This document shows, in pieces, positions 1-9,788 of a DNA stretch of 64,000 nt (position 1 is the stretch's first letter; each line of letters opens with the position of its first letter). The stretch is from contig NZ_CP194857.1 of NCBI RefSeq assembly GCF_051020515.1, positions 1,054,001 through 1,118,000 of the forward strand, in the 5' to 3' direction. The position numbers and the translations under genes are program-made. This DNA is from CALKWS01 sp051020515. GTDB taxonomy: Bacteria > Actinomycetota > Actinomycetes > Actinomycetales > Beutenbergiaceae. The notes beneath the pieces were generated by a model. The model made no database searches and was not told where the DNA came from. It worked only from the letters and a program-made list of their open reading frames with translations.

Positions 1-10
1 CGAGGACGCC

Positions 11-3000
11 ATGACCGAACAAGCACGACCCCTGCATGTGCCGGAGCACCCGGTCCGCGTCGTCACCGCTGCCAGCCTGTTCGACGGGCACGACGCCTCG
101 ATCAACATCATGCGCCGGATCATGCAGTCCCAGGGCGCCGAGGTGGTGCACCTGGGCCACAACCGGTCGGTGCAGGAGGTCGCCGAAGCCGCACTGGAGG
201 AGGACGTCCAGGCCGTTGCCGTCTCCTCCTACCAGGGCGGGCACGTGGAGTACTTCGAGTACCTCGTCGACCAGCTCGCCGAACGCGGCGCCGGCCACAT
301 CAAGGTGGTCGGCGGCGGGGGCGGCGTGATCGTGCCCGAGGAGATCACTCGGCTACGCGAATCGGGAGTGACGATCTTCTCCCCCGAGGACGGTCAACGA
401 CTCGGACTGCCGGGGATGGTCAACCAGGTCATCGAACAGGCCGACGTCGACCTGTGGGAACTCGGCGGAGCCGACGTCCACGCCGTCCTGGCCGGGGACC
501 GGACGGCGCTGGCCCGGGCGGTCACCGGCGCCGAACTGGGGCGCATCAGCGAGGCCGACCGAGGCCGGTACGTCGAGGCCGCCGGGCGGCGCACCGTCCC
601 GGTGCTCGGGATCACCGGCACCGGCGGTTCGGGCAAGTCGTCCCTGACCGATGAGGTGCTGCGCCGCTTCCGGGTGGACCAGGGCGACCGGTTACGCATC
701 GCGGTGCTGGCCATCGACCCCACGCGGCGTAAGGGCGGTGGTGCGCTGCTGGCCGACCGGATCCGGATGAACGCCCTGGGCGGTGAGCAGACCTACTTCC
801 GGTCCATGGCGACCCGCGGGGACAGCGAGGTGCCCGAGGCGGTCCCGGCCGTCCTCGACATCCTCAAAGCGGCGGGTTTCGACCTCATCATCGTCGAGAC
901 CCCCGGGATCGGGCAGGGTGACGCGGGCATCGTTCCGCTGGCCGATGTGTCCCTGTATGTGATGACGCCGGAGTTCGGAGCGGCCAGCCAACTGGAGAAG
1001 ATCGACATGCTCGACTTCGCCGACGTGGTCGCGATCAACAAGTTCGAGCGCCGCGGAGCGATGGATGCGCTGCGCGATGTGGGCCGCCAGATGGTGCGCA
1101 ACCGGGAGGCCTTCGGTTCCAAGCCACAGGACATGCCCGTCTACGGCACCTCCGCGGCCACCTTCAACGACGACGGCGTGACGGCGCTGTACCAGGAGCT
1201 GCGCGACCGGCTCGGCGAACACGGACTGGAGGTGGGCGCGGGCGCGTTGCCCAGAGTCGACGTGCGGTACTCGTCGATGATCACCCCGGTGGTCCCCGCG
1301 GCCCGGGTGCGCTACCTGGCCGAGATCGCCGAAACGGTCCGGGGCTACCATGCCGACACCGAGACCTACGCCGATGCGGCCAGCCGGGTGCAGCACCTGG
1401 AGTTCACACTCGAGGAGTTGTCCGCGGCAGGCAAGGCGCACGACGACGTGGCCCGGCTTGCCGAGGACGCACGCCGGGCGTTGCCGGCCGAGGTGCTCGA
1501 ACAGCAGCAGCAGTGGCCGGCGACGGTGCAGGTCTACTCCGGGACCGAGCACACGGTGCGAGTGCGCGAGCGTGACATCACCACCCGCCTGACCCGGGAG
1601 TCCCTGTCCGGCACGAAGGTGCCCCGGGTGGCACTGCCGCGCTTCCGCGACGCCGGGGACATGGTGCGCTTCTGGCGCCGGGAGAACCTGCCCGGGCGCT
1701 TCCCGTTCACCGCCGGGCTCTATGCGTTCAAGCGGGCCGATGAGGATCCGACCCGGATGTTCGCCGGTGAGGGCGACCCCTTCCGCACCAACCGGCGGTT
1801 CAAGCTGCTCTCCGAGGGCCAGCCGGCCACTCGGCTGTCCACCGCGTTCGATTCGGTCACCCTCTACGGTCACGACCCTGCCGCCCGGCCCGATATCTAC
1901 GGCAAGGTCGGCACCTCCGGTGTCTCGATCGCCTCGCTGGAGGATATGAAGGCTCTCTACGACGGCTTCGACCTGGTGTCGCCGGCGACCTCGGTGTCGA
2001 TGACGATTAACGGGCCGGCACCCACCGTGCTGGCGTTCTTCCTCAATGCCGCCATCGACCAGCAGCTGGACGCCTTCCGCCAGGACGAGGGGCGCGAGCC
2101 CTCAGCCGCCGAAGCCGAGGAGTTGCGCGGGCACGCCCTGGCGAACGTGCGCGGCACCGTGCAGGCCGACATCCTCAAGGAGGACCAGGGGCAGAACACC
2201 TGCCTGTTCACCACCGAGTTCTCGCTGCTGCGGATGATGGGCGACATCCAGCAGTGGTTCATCGACAACGGGGTGCGCAACTTCTACTCGGTCTCGATCT
2301 CCGGCTATCACATCGCCGAGGCCGGGGCGAACCCGCTCAGCCAGTTGGCGTTCACGTTGGCCAACGGGTTCACGTACGTGGAGTCCTACCTGGCACGGGG
2401 GATGGACATCGACGACTTCGCACCCAACCTGTCCTTCTTCTTCTCCAACGGGATGGACCCGGAGTACTCGGTGATCGGGCGGGTGGCCCGCCGCATCTGG
2501 GCGGTGGCGATGCGGGAGAAGTACGGCGGCGGCGAGCGCAGCCAGAAACTGAAGTACCACGTGCAGACGTCGGGTCGTTCCCTGCACGCCCAGGAGATGG
2601 ACTTCAATGACATCCGCACCACCCTGCAAGCCCTGATCGCCATCTACGACAATGCCAACAGCCTGCACACCAACGCCTACGACGAGGCCGTGACCACCCC
2701 GTCGGCCGAGTCGGCGCGCCGGGCGCTGGCGATCCAACTGATCATCAACAAGGAGTGGGGACTGGCACTGAACGAGAACCCCAACCAGGGCTCGTTCATC
2801 ATCGATGAACTCACCGACCTGGTCGAGGAGGCCGTGCTGGCCGAGTTCGACCGGATCTCCGAACGCGGTGGTGTGCTCGGCGCGATGGAGACCGGGTACC
2901 AGCGCGGCAAGATCCAGGACGAATCGCTGCTGTACGAGCACCGCAAGCATGACGGCACGCTACCGATCATCGGCGTGAACACCTTCCGCCGTCCACCCTC

Positions 3001-3257
3001 GGAGGAGCCCGAGGACGCCACGGTGGAGCTGGCCCGCGCCACCGAGGCGGAGAAGCGCTCCCAGTTGGAGCGCGTGGCCGACTTCCAGGACCGCCACCGC
3101 GAGGAGGCCACCGAGGCGCTGGAACGGCTCAAGCGTGTGGCGGTGACCGGCGAGAACGCCTTCGCCGAACTGATGACCGCCGCCAGGGTGTGTTCCCTGC
3201 AGCAGGTGACCGAGGCATTCTTCGAGGTGGGTGGGCCAGTACCGGCGCAACGTGTGA
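11..3257 (+). CDS. icmF: Fused isobutyryl-CoA mutase IcmF (3' frameshift)
   Basis: Adenosylcobalamin-dependent enzyme interconverting isobutyryl-CoA and n-butyryl-CoA, with its G-protein chaperone built in. Domain order is B12-binding (residues about 15-150, cobalamin loop DGHDAS at 25-30), MeaI-type GTPase (about 195-420, P-loop GTGGSGKS at 203-210), a linker, then the acyl-CoA TIM barrel (about 540-1080). This order is diagnostic of IcmF rather than methylmalonyl-CoA mutase. ATG at 11 follows a GAGGAC ribosome site. Near 3233-3237 (ggtgggcc) one base too many breaks the frame. In the next frame the usual family ending GGQYRRNV and a TGA at 3255-3257 appear, giving about 1081 residues, the normal length. 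Uncorrected, the frame runs on to 3568 through an unrelated small ORF. Confidence 0.92.
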
Positions 3258-3376
3258 AACAGAACGCTTCCGGGCGGAGTGTCGGTGCCGGGGTGCATGC
3301 TGAGCGGGTGCGACATTGGAGGCAGATGGCATCGGCTGGACACCGGCGCCGATCGCCCGCAGATGCGGAGGAGATC

Positions 3377-3568
3377 ATGACACAGCACACCAGGGAGAAC
3401 ACCGAGACCACCGAGGCCGAGGCGCGCGCCGAACGCGACGCGGTCCTGCACCTGATCGGCGGGGACGAGGACGGCCTGCGCGCCCGGCTGGACGGCGAGG
3501 GCCTGACCGGATGGGAGTGGTCGCTGCTGAGCGAACTCGAGCAGTGGGATCAGCGCCTCGGCGCCTGA
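3377..3568 (+). CDS. Small acidic protein, 63 aa, unknown
   Basis: ATG at 3377 is preceded by a GGAGGAG ribosome site, giving a 63-residue, Glu-rich, probably helical protein ending in SELEQWDQRLGA. I do not recognise the family. It lies 119 bp after the corrected icmF stop and could be co-transcribed with it. Because it shares the frame opened by the icmF frameshift, automatic gene calling would append it to IcmF as a false C-terminal extension. Confidence 0.5.
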   Translation: MTQHTRENTETTEAEARAERDAVLHLIGGDEDGLRARLDGEGLTGWEWSLLSELEQWDQRLGA

Positions 3569-3662
3569 GCCATCCCGCCCGGGCCGAGGTCCCGCCCGAG
3601 GGACACGCCTTGAGCGAGAGACACCCCCAGCCGATTCAGTTGGAGAATCGGTCCGCAGGTGG

Positions 3663-3675
3663 GTGGCACACCCGA
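3663..3675. promoter_or_regulatory. Short inverted repeat upstream of the FAH/SDR/GntR operon
   Basis: GGGTG-GCA-CACCC, a perfect 5-bp-arm inverted repeat in the 236-bp gap before the FAH gene. It is a possible operator for the GntR regulator encoded two genes downstream, but it is short and such repeats are common in GC-rich DNA. Nothing else clear is seen in this gap. Confidence 0.22.
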
Positions 3676-3804
3676 CTTCGAGCCCGAGGTTCCGCCATCC
3701 GGTCAAGGTCGACACCCTAAACATCGGATGACTAGGCTTTGGGCTGGCATCTGGGAGCCCCCGGCAGCCCCGACAACACCACACCAGAACAGGGAAAGAA
3801 CACC

Positions 3805-4640
3805 ATGCGATTCGGGCGAGTAGGACCGGCCGGGGCTGAGGTCCCGGCAGTACTGGACGGCGACACCTGGCGCGACCTGCGCACGGTGACCGAGGAGATC
3901 GACGGCGAGTTCCTCGGCCGACAGGGTGAGGTGGACTGGGCCGGTGTGCTCGGGGGCCTGACGCCGCTGGAGCCCGGCCGCATCGGCGCCCCGGTCGCAC
4001 GGCCCGGCAAGGTGGTCTGCATCGGCCTGAACTACCGCGATCACGCCGCCGAGTCCGGGATGGACATCCCCGCCGAACCGGTGCTGTTCATGAAGGACCC
4101 GGCTACCGTCGTCGGCCCGGATGACCAGGTGCTCATCCCCCGCGAGTCGGTCAAGACCGACTGGGAGGTCGAACTCGCCGTCGTCATCGGTCGGACCGCC
4201 CGGTACCTGCCCGACGAGCAAGCGGCTCTGGACGCGTGGCCGGGTACGCCATCGCCAACGACGTGTCGGAGCGGGAGTTCCAGCTCGAGCGCGGCGGGCA
4301 GTGGGACAAGGGCAAGAGTTGCGAGACGTTCAACCCGCTCGGCCCGGTACTGGTCACCGCCGATGAGGTGGCCGACCCGGGCAACCTGAACCTGCGCCTG
4401 TGGGTGAACGGGGAGCTGCGCCAGGACGGCACCACAGCGGACATGGTGTTCGGCGTCGGGCACATCATCCACTACCTGAGCCAGTTCATGGTGCTGCACC
4501 CCGGTGATGTGGTGAACACCGGCACCCCGGCGGGGGTGGCGATGGGCCTACCCGGCCAGCCCTACCTGCGCGCCGGTGACGTGATGGAACTGGTAATCGA
4601 GGGCCTGGGCCGTCAGCGCCAGGAACTGGTGCAGGCATGA
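3805..4640 (+). CDS. FAH-family diketo-acid hydrolase (frameshift)
   Basis: Fumarylacetoacetate-hydrolase superfamily enzyme of about 278 residues, cytoplasmic and metal-dependent. Next to an SDR and near a fuconate-type dehydratase, the best guess is 2,4-diketo-3-deoxy-sugar-acid hydrolase, releasing pyruvate and a hydroxy acid such as lactate. Seen: GLNYRDHAAE, the Glu-x-Glu metal pair in DWEVELAVVIG, the metal Asp in AIANDVSERE, and the C-terminal NTGTPAGV. ATG at 3805 follows an AGGGAAAG stretch. One base is missing around 4234-4236 (gacgcgtgg): the N-terminal half reads in one frame and VAGYAIANDV onward in another. The 3' end overlaps the SDR start (ATGA), so the genes are translationally coupled. 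Confidence 0.85.
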
Positions 4641-5395
4641 GCGCCCCGGCACAGGACCTCGCGGGGCTGGTGGCCCTGGTCACCGGCGGTGCTTCCGGGA
4701 TCGGAGCCACCACCGCCGTCGAGTTGTCCGAGCGTGGGGCGCGGGTGGCGCTCCTGGACCGTGACGAGGGCGCGCCACCGGAGGGGCTGCCCCTGTACCG
4801 GGCCGATGTGCAGTCCGATGACGAGGTCAATTCCGCGATCGAGCGGGTCGTTGCTGATCTCGGCGGCTTGGACATCGTGGTCAACAACGCCGGGATCGGC
4901 GCCCAGGGCGATGTCACCCAGAACTCCTCCGCGGATTGGCTGCAGGTACTGGACATCAACGTGGTCGGCATCGCACGGGTCAGCGCGGCCGCCATCCCGC
5001 ACCTGCGCCGCTCCCGGGCAGCCGCGATCGTCAACACCTGCTCCATCGCCGCGCTGGTGGGGCTGCCCCAGCGGGCCGTCTACACCGCCTCCAAGGGCGC
5101 GGTGCTGGCGCTGACCCGGGCGATGGCGGCCGATCACGTCGGTGAGGGCATCCGGGTCAACTGCGTCTCCCCCGGCACCGTGAACACCCCGTGGGTACAG
5201 CGGCTGCTCGCCTCGGCGGAGAACCCCGAGACGATGCTCGCGCAGTTGCGTGCCCGCCAGCCCACCAATGAGCTGGTCGAACCGATCGACGTGGCCCGTG
5301 CGATCGCCTACCTGGCTTCGCCGCTGTCCGGAGCGGTGACGGGTATCTCGCTGTCGGTCGACGGCGGGATGAACGACCTGCGCATGCCTTCCTGA
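4637..5395 (+). CDS. SDR-family sugar-acid dehydrogenase
   Basis: Classical short-chain dehydrogenase of 252 residues. The nucleotide-binding TGGASGIG lies at 16-23, followed by NNAG and the catalytic pair Tyr149/Lys153 (YTASK); the C-terminus has the family's VDGG. Its start overlaps the FAH stop by four bases. With FAH and an L-fuconate-type dehydratase in the same island, 2-keto-3-deoxy-L-fuconate dehydrogenase is the most economical role: NAD(P)-dependent oxidation of the 4-hydroxyl to give the diketo acid cleaved by FAH. Substrate identity is inferred from context only; many SDRs look alike. Confidence 0.85.
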   Translation: MSAPAQDLAGLVALVTGGASGIGATTAVELSERGARVALLDRDEGAPPEGLPLYRADVQSDDEVNSAIERVVADLGGLDIVVNNAGIGAQGDVTQNSSADWLQVLDINVVGIARVSAAAIPHLRRSRAAAIVNTCSIAALVGLPQRAVYTASKGAVLALTRAMAADHVGEGIRVNCVSPGTVNTPWVQRLLASAENPETMLAQLRARQPTNELVEPIDVARAIAYLASPLSGAVTGISLSVDGGMNDLRMPS

Positions 5396-5456
5396 GGCCG
5401 GTACGTTCAGCGCGGTACAGCCCCTGGCGAACCCGCCCCTCACTATGCTCAGCGCT

Positions 5457-6143
5457 ATGGCAGTCACCGACCACGCGATCACCAAAATCAAGTCGATGAT
5501 CATGAGCGGTGAACTGAAGCCCGGGATGCGGCTGCCGCCGGAGAAGGAACTGAGCGAGCGCCTGGGGCTCTCCCGCTCGTCGATGCGCGAGGCGGTCAAG
5601 GCCCTGGAGGTGATCCGGGTGCTGGACGTGCGCCGCGGCGACGGCACCTATGTGACCAGCCTGGACCCGACGTTGCTGCTCGAGGCGATCTCGTTCGTGA
5701 TCGACCTGCACGACGACGCCTCGGTGCTGGAGATCTTCGAGGTGCGCCGGGTGCTGGAGGAGGCTGCCGCGGCGCGCGCCACCAGCCGGATGACCGATGA
5801 GCAGATCGCCGCGCTGCGCGCCGACCTGGACCAGGTGGCCAAGGCCGCGACGGTGGAGGAGCTGGTCGAGCACGACCTGCGATTTCACAAGGGCATCACC
5901 GACGCGGCCGGGAACAACTACCTGGGCAGCCTGATCGACTCCATCTCCAGTGCCACCGTGCGCGCCCGGATCTGGCGCGGCATCACCCAGGCCGGCGTCG
6001 TCGAACGCACCCTGGCCGACCACACCGCCATCCTGGACGCGATCGAGGTGCGCGACCCGGACCTGGCCCGCGCCCAGGCGGCAGCGCACATCGCCGGTGT
6101 GGAGCACTGGCTGCACGGCGCCGCGCGCCTCACCGGGGACTGA
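5457..6143 (+). CDS. GntR-family (FadR/FCD) transcription regulator
   Basis: About 228 residues. The N-terminal winged helix contains LPPEKELSERLGLSRSSMREA and the wing RRGDGTYV; the C-terminal all-helical FCD domain has the conserved DLRFH metal-site segment. FCD regulators usually bind the acid intermediate of the pathway they control, which fits local control of the FAH-SDR operon. ATG at 5457 (MAVTDHAIT) is preferred; an in-frame ATG at 5445 is the alternative, and neither has a strong ribosome site. It is separated from the SDR by 61 bp and is probably in the same transcript. Confidence 0.85.
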   Translation: MAVTDHAITKIKSMIMSGELKPGMRLPPEKELSERLGLSRSSMREAVKALEVIRVLDVRRGDGTYVTSLDPTLLLEAISFVIDLHDDASVLEIFEVRRVLEEAAAARATSRMTDEQIAALRADLDQVAKAATVEELVEHDLRFHKGITDAAGNNYLGSLIDSISSATVRARIWRGITQAGVVERTLADHTAILDAIEVRDPDLARAQAAAHIAGVEHWLHGAARLTGD

Positions 6144-6219
6144 GTCATCACACTCGTGGCGGTCCCGTCCTAGCCCCAGGCGCTCGGGTCGCCGTCACCG
6201 GGGGGGTTCATGCGGGGTT

Positions 6220-7112
6220 TCAGACGGACCTGGGCATCGGCGGGGCCGGCAGGCGCTGCACCGACCCGGTATAGCCCTGGACCCGTCCGAATCGTTCCGA
6301 GCCCGCCTCCCACTCCGTGCGGTAGTCGACGATCTCCTCGTGGGTGCGGCCGATGAAGTTCCACCACATCATCACCGGCTCCGGGAACGGTTCACCGCCC
6401 AGCAGCATCACCCGGGCGGGCCGATCGGTCAGGTTGGTCAGCCTGAGCCGGTCATGGCCCGGGCCCAGGTAGCCGAGTTCGCTCGGTTCCAACTCCGTCT
6501 GCTGCAGGCGTACCGGCCCGGCGTCCACCAGCACTCCGTGCTCGAAATCCGGCTCGACGTCGAGGACGATCTCGGTGTCGGGATCGAGCAGCAGTTCAGC
6601 ACCCAGCAGCGGGCTGTAAGCGGGCACCGGGGAGGTATGGCCGGCCAACGACCCGATCAGCACCCGCGCCTCAGCGCCCTGGAGGGCGAGCGGTTCGGGG
6701 ACGTGGTGGGTGAAGTCCCGGGTGGAGTGCCGGAGGCCTCGGGCAGCACGGTCCACAGCTGCACCCCGTGCAAGGTGTCACACCCGGGGGTGGAGACCTC
6801 CGAGTGGGCCACGCCGTGCCCGGCGGTCATGATGTTCACTTCCCCGGGCCGGACCAGGGCGTGGGCGCCGGTGGTGTCCCGATGTTCGATCTCTCCGGTG
6901 AACAACCAACTGACCGTCTGCAAGCCGGTGTGCGGGTGCGGCGGCACGTCCATCCCACCAGTGCTCGAGACATCGTCGGGGCCGTAGTGGTCCACGAAGC
7001 ACCAGGCGCCGATGAGCGACCGGGCCCGCTGCGGCAACGTCCGGCGCACCCGCATCGCCCGCGGCCCCCCGAGGGGCACCTCCCGGCTGGTGATCAACTG
7101 CACATCGCCCAT
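6220..7112 (-). CDS. Pirin family protein (frameshift)
   Basis: Bicupin, about 297 residues when joined. The N-terminal cupin shows the pirin metal ligands in PPHPHTGLQTVSW and AGHGVAHSE, the pattern of quercetinase-like pirins; the C-terminal half (residues about 130 on) carries EPVMMWWNFIGRT. One base is missing near 6732 (minus-strand reading ctccgg): VQLWTVLPEAS is in one frame and RHSTRDFTHH in the next. The ATG at 7112 is preferred because AGGGTG lies 8 bases upstream; a GTG at 7121 is possible. It is the last gene of the minus-strand catabolic operon, 72 bp after the second FAH gene. Its role there is unknown. Confidence 0.85.
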
Positions 7113-7193
7113 GCCGTTCACCCTGGCACAGACGGAAGGGGGCGGCAGTCCCAGCGGCGGCGACCGGCCTTGCGCTGAGACCCCCGCGTCACC

Positions 7194-8384
7194 TCAGCGC
7201 AACAGACCCCGCTGCAGCAGGTTGCGGTAGAAGTCGTCGATCCCCATCGTCCACGGCTCGGCCTGGTGGCTGTGCGTGACCCGGTTCACCAGCGACCCGA
7301 GACCGGGCTCACTGATGGTGACGATGTCGCCCAGGGCGTGGGTGAAGCCCGAACCACCTTCCCCGCGGTCCTGGGTGGGGGCGAACAGCGTGCCCAGGTA
7401 CAGCGCGAACCCGTCGGGGTACTGGTGATGGTCACCGATCACGTGGGAGACCAGGTCCTCCGGGTCCCGGCTGATCTTCGACAGCGGGCTGTTGGCCTCC
7501 AGCCGGAACCCGTCGGTGCCCTCGATGGTCAGCGTCACGTCCGCTGCGCGCACCTGGTCCATCCGATAGCCCTCGTCGAACAGGCGCAGGAACGGGCCGA
7601 TCGCGGCCGAGGCGTTGTTGTCCTTGGCCTTGGGCAGCAGCAGCGCGGAGCGACCCTCCACATCGCGCAGGTTCACGTCGTTGCCCAGCGTGGCCCCCAC
7701 GACGCGCCCGGTGGAGGAGACCACCAGCACCACCTCGGGCTCGGGGTTGTTCCAGGCCGAGTCCGCGTGCAGCCCGATCTCCACCCCGGTGCCCACACTG
7801 GCCAGCACGGGTGCCTTGGTGAACACCTCGGGATCCGGGCCGATGCCCACCTCCAGGTACTGGCTCCACCAGCCCCGCTCCACCAGCATGTCCTTGACCC
7901 GGGCCGCTTCCTCCGAGCCGGGCTTGAGGTCCTGCAGCGACCCGCCCACCACCGAGCCGATCTGCTCACGGATCTTCGCCGCGGCGCCGGCGTCGCCATG
8001 GGCACGCTCCTCGATGACCCGTTCGATCATCGACACCGGGAAGGTCACCCCGGCGGCCTTGACCACGTGCACATCCACCGGCGAGAGGAACCCGGGCAGG
8101 GACGCATCCCGCCGCTCCGGCGGGGTGTTGGCCACGATGGCCGACGGCGACCCCAGGCTCGGCCCGTCCAGCCCGGCCGCGTAGCCGGCCGGGTCGGGGT
8201 GCTCGGTGATGTCGCGCACCGTGGCCACCAAACCGCTCAGGTCGATCACGTCCTCGGCCGTCACCCGCACCACCGAGGGCCCCCCGGCGGCCGGGTCCCA
8301 GACCCGGCCGATCAGGGTGGCGTCGCCGACGTCGTCGGGCAGCAGTTTCGCGGTGGTGAGGGCCTCGTTCAGGTCCGCGCTCAT
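7194..8384 (-). CDS. FAH-superfamily enzyme (long form, second copy)
   Basis: 396 residues. The C-terminal FAH domain (about residue 190 on) is recognised by EPEVVLVVSS, GNDVNLRDVEGRSALLLPKAK, EANSP and the closing GDIVTISEPGLGSLVN. The N-terminal 190 residues are longer than in the gene at 3805 and include SPVDVHVVKAAGVTFPVSMIER. Members of this branch act either as hydrolases of diketo acids or as dehydratases of 2-keto-3-deoxy acids, and the sequence alone does not decide. ATG at 8384 overlaps the stop of the enolase gene (ATGA at 8381-8384), so the two are translationally coupled and probably catalyse consecutive steps. Confidence 0.8.
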   Translation of the reverse strand: MSADLNEALTTAKLLPDDVGDATLIGRVWDPAAGGPSVVRVTAEDVIDLSGLVATVRDITEHPDPAGYAAGLDGPSLGSPSAIVANTPPERRDASLPGFLSPVDVHVVKAAGVTFPVSMIERVIEERAHGDAGAAAKIREQIGSVVGGSLQDLKPGSEEAARVKDMLVERGWWSQYLEVGIGPDPEVFTKAPVLASVGTGVEIGLHADSAWNNPEPEVVLVVSSTGRVVGATLGNDVNLRDVEGRSALLLPKAKDNNASAAIGPFLRLFDEGYRMDQVRAADVTLTIEGTDGFRLEANSPLSKISRDPEDLVSHVIGDHHQYPDGFALYLGTLFAPTQDRGEGGSGFTHALGDIVTISEPGLGSLVNRVTHSHQAEPWTMGIDDFYRNLLQRGLLR

Positions 8385-9763
8385 CGGGACGTCTCCATGG
8401 GGTCGGTGTCGGTGTCGGCACTGGAGTCGGCGTGGGCGCGCGTGGCACCGGTCACTGCCGCCCTGCCGGCGACCTCCTGCCATCCGGGGCCGTCGGGGAA
8501 GGTCCAGCGCTGCCGCGACGCGGTGTGCATCTCGGCGCCGATGCCGGGCTGTACGGGTGCCTGGTAACGGCCGTCGCGGACCCGCACCGGTTCCACGAAG
8601 TGCTCGTGCAGGTGGTCGACGAACTCAATGTATCGGTCCTGCTGGGAGGTGGACACCACCGCGTAGTCGATGAAGGAGAAGTGCTGCACCAATTCGCACA
8701 ACCCCACCCCACCGGCGTGCGGGCAGACCGGAACCTCGAACTTGGCGGCCAGCAGCAGGTTCGCCAGGTTCTCGTTCACCCCGGCCACCCGGGTGGCGTC
8801 GATCTGCATGATGTCGATCCCACCGGCCTGCAGCAGTTGCTTGAACACGATCCGGTTCGCCACCGCCTCACCGGTGGCCACCTTCACCGGCGCCACCTCG
8901 GCGCGGATCCGCGCATGCCCCAGGATCTCATCGGTGCTGGTGGCCTCCTCGATCCACCACGGGTCGAACTCGGCCAGCGCGTTCACCCACTCGATCGCCT
9001 CGTTCACGTCCCAGCGCTGGTTGGCATCGATGGCCACCCGAAGGTCCTGGCCGAGTTCGCGACGGACCAGGTCCATGCGCCGCCGGTCGTCCTCCAGGGA
9101 GCCGCCCACCTTGAGTTTGATCAGGTCGAACCCGTCGGCCACGGCCTCCTTGCTCAACCGGATGAGCTTCTCATCGGAGTAGCCCAGCCAGCCCGGGGTT
9201 GTGGTGTAGGCGGGAAAGCCCTCGCGCTGGAGTTCTTCGATCCGTTCGGCCTTGCCTTCCTGGCCCCTGCGCAGGATCTCCAGGGCCTCCTCCGGCGTGA
9301 GCGCGTCGGTGATGTGGGTGAAGTCGACCGCACGCACGATCTCCTCCGGCTCCATTTCCGCGACGAACCGCCACAGCGGTTTGCCGGCGCGGCGGGCGGC
9401 CAGGTCCCACAGGGCGTTGATCAGCGCCCCGGCGGCCATGTGGCTCACCCCCTTCTCCGGGCCCAACCAGCGCATCTGCGAGTCGTGTACGAGCAGTTTC
9501 GCCGCCGCGCCCAGGTCCGCCAGCAACTCATCGGTGTTCTTGCCGATGAGCAGGTCACCGTAGGAGTCGATGGCCCGGGCCACGATCTCGTTCCCGCGCC
9601 CGGCGGTGAACACCAGGCCGTGCCCGCTCTCCCCGGACTCGGTGGTGATCTGCACGTAGGCCGCGGAGTAGTCCGGGTCCACATTGACCGCGTCGGAGCC
9701 GTCCAGCTCCAGGGAGGTGGGGAACCGCACGTCGTCGGTGCGCACCGAGGCGATGGTGGTCAT
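8381..9763 (-). CDS. L-fuconate dehydratase-type enolase superfamily enzyme
   Basis: 460 residues. Dehydrates a six-carbon sugar acid to its 2-keto-3-deoxy form. The N-terminus (DVRFPTSLELDGSDA) and the C-terminal CPHAGGVGLCELVQH are characteristic of fuconate dehydratase. Catalytic residues read directly: Lys216-x-Lys218, metal ligands Asp246, Glu272, Glu299, and base His349. Their spacing parallels the characterised Xanthomonas enzyme as I remember it. A 25-residue Ala/Asp/Thr-rich tail (HADSSADTDTD) is extra. AAAGGA precedes ATG at 9763. It sits between the TRAP permease and the second FAH gene. The exact substrate (fuconate, galactonate or similar) is inferred. Confidence 0.88.
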   Translation of the reverse strand: MTTIASVRTDDVRFPTSLELDGSDAVNVDPDYSAAYVQITTESGESGHGLVFTAGRGNEIVARAIDSYGDLLIGKNTDELLADLGAAAKLLVHDSQMRWLGPEKGVSHMAAGALINALWDLAARRAGKPLWRFVAEMEPEEIVRAVDFTHITDALTPEEALEILRRGQEGKAERIEELQREGFPAYTTTPGWLGYSDEKLIRLSKEAVADGFDLIKLKVGGSLEDDRRRMDLVRRELGQDLRVAIDANQRWDVNEAIEWVNALAEFDPWWIEEATSTDEILGHARIRAEVAPVKVATGEAVANRIVFKQLLQAGGIDIMQIDATRVAGVNENLANLLLAAKFEVPVCPHAGGVGLCELVQHFSFIDYAVVSTSQQDRYIEFVDHLHEHFVEPVRVRDGRYQAPVQPGIGAEMHTASRQRWTFPDGPGWQEVAGRAAVTGATRAHADSSADTDTDPMETSR

Positions 9764-9788
9764 GAAGGTCCTTTCGGTTAATGGGCGG

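Noticed and set aside
692..1873. 393-residue open frame antisense to icmF
   Set aside because: Shadow of the conserved mutase on the other strand, with no family motif or ribosome site.
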